The position numbers and the translations under genes are program-made. This document shows positions 4,628 to 6,321 of a DNA stretch of 6,321 bases, one piece after another (positions within the stretch are counted from its first letter, which is position 1; each line of letters opens with the position of its first letter). The notes below the pieces were generated by a model that saw nothing but the letters and a program-made list of their open reading frames with translations, made no database searches and had not been told where the DNA came from. The stretch comes from Poindextera sp035295705. GTDB taxonomy: Bacteria > Pseudomonadota > Alphaproteobacteria > Caulobacterales > Caulobacteraceae. The stretch spans positions 1-6,321 of the forward strand of contig DATGIN010000335.1 of the NCBI GenBank assembly GCA_035295705.1, read 5' to 3'.

Positions 4628-5866
4628 ATGACCGACACCCTCGCCGCGGCGGCGCCCGTCACGGACGCGCCGGAGTCCGTCGGGCTCTCGACGACGGCGC
4701 TGAGGAAGATCGACGCCTACCTCGAGGGGCTGGTGGACGACGGGACGCTGGCCGGCGTGGTGACGCTGGTCGCCCGGCACGGAAAGACCGTGCACACGCA
4801 GGTCGCCGGCAAGAAGGATCTCGACACCGGCGAGCCGCTCGCCTTCGACACCATCTTCCGCATCTTCTCGATGACCAAGCCGGTGACCGGTGTGGCGATG
4901 AGCATCGCTTACGACGAGGGCCACTGGCGGCCGGACGACCGCATCGACCAGCATCTGCCGGGCTTCGGCAAGGCTGGCGTGTTCGTCGGGCTGGACGACT
5001 CCGGCGCGGCGAAGACGGTTCCGGTCCGGCAGCCGGCCACCATGCGCCAGCTGATGACCCACACCGCGGGCCTCCAGTACGGCTTCGATCAGACCAATCC
5101 GCTCGACAAGCTCTACCAGGACGCCCGGGTCTGGCAGTCAGCGAACCTTTCCGAGTTCGCCGACAAGGTGGCCTCGCTGCCGCTCTCCTACGAGCCGGGG
5201 ACCAAGTGGCTCTACTCGATGTCGATGGACGTACAGGCGGCGCTGATCGAGCGCTGGACCGGCATGACCGCGCCCGACTTCTACCGCACGCGCATCTTCG
5301 AGCCGCTCGGGATGGTCGACACCGCGTTTCACACGCCGCAAGAGAAGCTGAGCCGGCGGGCGACCCTCTACCGCTGGTCGCCGACGAAGGGACGGCTCGT
5401 TGAGTCGCCGCCGATCCTCGGCCCGGACCACCGCGAGCCGCCGGCGCTGGCGAACGGCGGCGGCGGACTGGTCTCGACCGCCCGCGACTACGCTCGCTTC
5501 GCCCAGATGTTGCTGAACGGCGGCGAGCTCGACGGCGTGCGGATCGTCAGCGCGGACGCGCTCAGGCAGCAGATGTCGAACCACCTGTCGGACGCGGTCC
5601 TGAACGGCGGTTTCGGCGTCGGGGCGCAGCAGATTCGCCCGGGCTTCGGCCACGGCTTCGACGGGGCGGTGTTCACCGACCCGGAGGCGGCCGGCGTGCC
5701 GGTGGGCAAGGGGACCTACCAGTGGGACGGCGCCGCCGGCACCTGGTTCTGGGTCGATCCCGAGCACGATCTCCTCTTCGTCGGCATGATCCAGCGCCTG
5801 GCCGAACAGTCCCCGCCGATCCAGAAGATCACCCAGACCCTGATGGCCGACGCCTACTTGGACTGA
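4628..5866 (+). CDS. Serine hydrolase, class C beta-lactamase family (family VIII esterase-like)
   Basis: A 412-residue serine hydrolase of the beta-lactamase/penicillin-binding protein fold. The nucleophile motif SxxK is S81-M-T-K84 in RIFSMTKPVTG. Y196 in KWLYSMS supplies the tyrosine of the YxN/YxS motif. The third motif is represented by WDGAAGT (366-372), the usual counterpart of KTG in the esterase-like members, just before FWVDPEHDLLFVG. MTHTAGL (143-149) and the glycine-rich NGGGGLVST segment (276-284) are also family hallmarks. No signal peptide is visible, so it is probably a cytoplasmic esterase or amidase, not a secreted beta-lactamase; the substrate is unknown. ATG at 4628 is chosen because AGGAG lies eight bases upstream; the frame extends 18 codons further without such a site. 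It is divergent from the transferase and convergent with the SH3-like gene. Confidence 0.92.
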   Translation: MTDTLAAAAPVTDAPESVGLSTTALRKIDAYLEGLVDDGTLAGVVTLVARHGKTVHTQVAGKKDLDTGEPLAFDTIFRIFSMTKPVTGVAMSIAYDEGHWRPDDRIDQHLPGFGKAGVFVGLDDSGAAKTVPVRQPATMRQLMTHTAGLQYGFDQTNPLDKLYQDARVWQSANLSEFADKVASLPLSYEPGTKWLYSMSMDVQAALIERWTGMTAPDFYRTRIFEPLGMVDTAFHTPQEKLSRRATLYRWSPTKGRLVESPPILGPDHREPPALANGGGGLVSTARDYARFAQMLLNGGELDGVRIVSADALRQQMSNHLSDAVLNGGFGVGAQQIRPGFGHGFDGAVFTDPEAAGVPVGKGTYQWDGAAGTWFWVDPEHDLLFVGMIQRLAEQSPPIQKITQTLMADAYLD

Positions 5867-5886
5867 AGGCGGCTGCCGGCCCCCAT

Positions 5887-6056
5887 TCCTCCCCCGTAGG
5901 GGGAGGGGGACCGCGGGGACCGCGGTGGAGGGAGCGGGGCAAGGTCACGCCCGTCTCCAAGGCTGCATGAGCGGGTCTGCCTGAACCCGGCCGCGCTTGT
6001 CGGCGAAACCCCCTCCACCATGCTCCGCATGGTCCCCCTCCCCCTCCGGGGGGGGA
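5887..6056. repeat. Interspersed palindromic repeat, copy B (complete, four-arm)
   Basis: The second full copy of the repeat at 3545-3715, in direct orientation. It starts 20 bases after the hydrolase stop and ends 24 bases before the stop of the convergent SH3-like gene. The outer stem is 5887-5909 with 6034-6056. The first hairpin is ACCGCGG-GGA-CCGCGGT (5910-5926). The inner stem is 5927-5932 with 6011-6016. The second hairpin is ACCATGC-TCC-GCATGGT (6017-6033). Relative to copy A, one base pair in the first hairpin is swapped in both partners, so pairing is kept. Its position between two gene ends suits a two-way transcription end, but no T run is present. Confidence 0.9.
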
Positions 6057-6080
6057 ATCGGTCCCGGCGCGAGTCGTCTC

Positions 6081-6321
6081 CTACGGCGTCGGGTAAAGGT
6101 CCGTCGTCTTCACCCAGCCGGAGATGGTCGCGTCGCCGCCGGTGTAGTCGACCTGGACCCAGCCGGGTTTGGACGCGCGGACGCCGAGCCCATCGCCCTG
6201 AACCACATAGGCCTTGCGGTGCGCAGCCGCGCCCGGCGCATCGTAGAAGTAGGCCTTGGCGCTCTTCACGACGACGATCTGGGTCCAGGGGTGGGCGCTG
6301 GCGAGGTCGAAGCTCGCCGGC
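6081..6321 (-). CDS. SH3-like domain protein, 3' part (start outside window)
   Basis: The C-terminal 79 residues of a protein whose frame stays open to the window edge. The pattern VVVKSAKAYFYDAPG, then KAYVVQGDGLGV, then GWVQVDY and ISGWVKTTDLYP is that of a bacterial SH3-like beta-barrel. Such domains often follow another domain in periplasmic or cell-wall-associated proteins. A GTG at 6269 could be a start, but the domain's first strand reads back beyond it (WTQIVVVK), so the true start is most likely further right. Any signal peptide or partner domain lies outside the window, so localisation and role cannot be judged. It converges with the serine hydrolase across repeat copy B. Confidence 0.75.
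   Translation of the reverse strand, partial: PASFDLASAHPWTQIVVVKSAKAYFYDAPGAAAHRKAYVVQGDGLGVRASKPGWVQVDYTGGDATISGWVKTTDLYPTP

Noticed and set aside
4543..5403. A 286-residue plus-strand frame overlapping the serine hydrolase
   Set aside because: The hydrolase frame carries all catalytic motifs; this one is Arg/Ala/Gly rich with no recognisable pattern.

Overview
The window is about 65-70% GC by eye. It carries genes typical of a free-living alphaproteobacterium: a ferritin-like di-iron protein, a glutathione S-transferase, a VOC protein and a beta-lactamase-fold esterase. Its gaps hold palindromic intergenic repeats of the kind common in Caulobacterales, Sphingomonadales and Rhizobiales. 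I favour a Caulobacteraceae-like source, but that is inference from gene style and repeat type, not from a marker gene. No rRNA, tRNA, CRISPR array, transposase or phage gene is visible.

Layout, left to right. Bases 1-200 hold no supported gene, only inverted repeats. A MerR-family regulator (201-893, minus) lies downstream of a ferritin-like di-iron protein (1042-2136, minus). The 148-bp gap between them holds a 100-bp palindromic element (924-1023). Next on the minus strand come a small lipoprotein (2370-2633) and a small secreted four-cysteine protein (2646-2858), probably one operon transcribed from right to left. A divergent promoter region (2859-3044) separates them from a VOC/glyoxalase-fold protein (3045-3485, plus). 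Its end converges on a glutathione S-transferase (3774-4418, minus), with a repeat cluster between them. The transferase is divergent from a serine hydrolase of the class C beta-lactamase/family VIII esterase type (4628-5866, plus). That gene converges on the 3' end of an SH3-like protein (6081-6321, minus), which runs off the window. The gap between these two holds a second copy of the same 170-bp repeat.

How the genes may work together. The MerR regulator and the di-iron protein probably form a regulatory unit, with a dyad near the di-iron gene's start as a possible operator. The VOC protein, the transferase and the esterase each suggest metabolism or detoxification of small molecules, but nothing in the sequence ties them into one pathway. 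The two small exported proteins form a separate envelope-related pair of unknown role.

The genes are ordinary; the repeats are the most interesting part. The 924-1023 element and the 170-bp repeat (two copies, both between convergent genes) share no obvious sequence. Yet each folds on paper into four arms meeting at a junction with no unpaired base. In the 170-bp repeat, one base pair of a junction hairpin is C-G in one copy and G-C in the other. That compensatory change points to selection on, or a copying mechanism that maintains, the fold.
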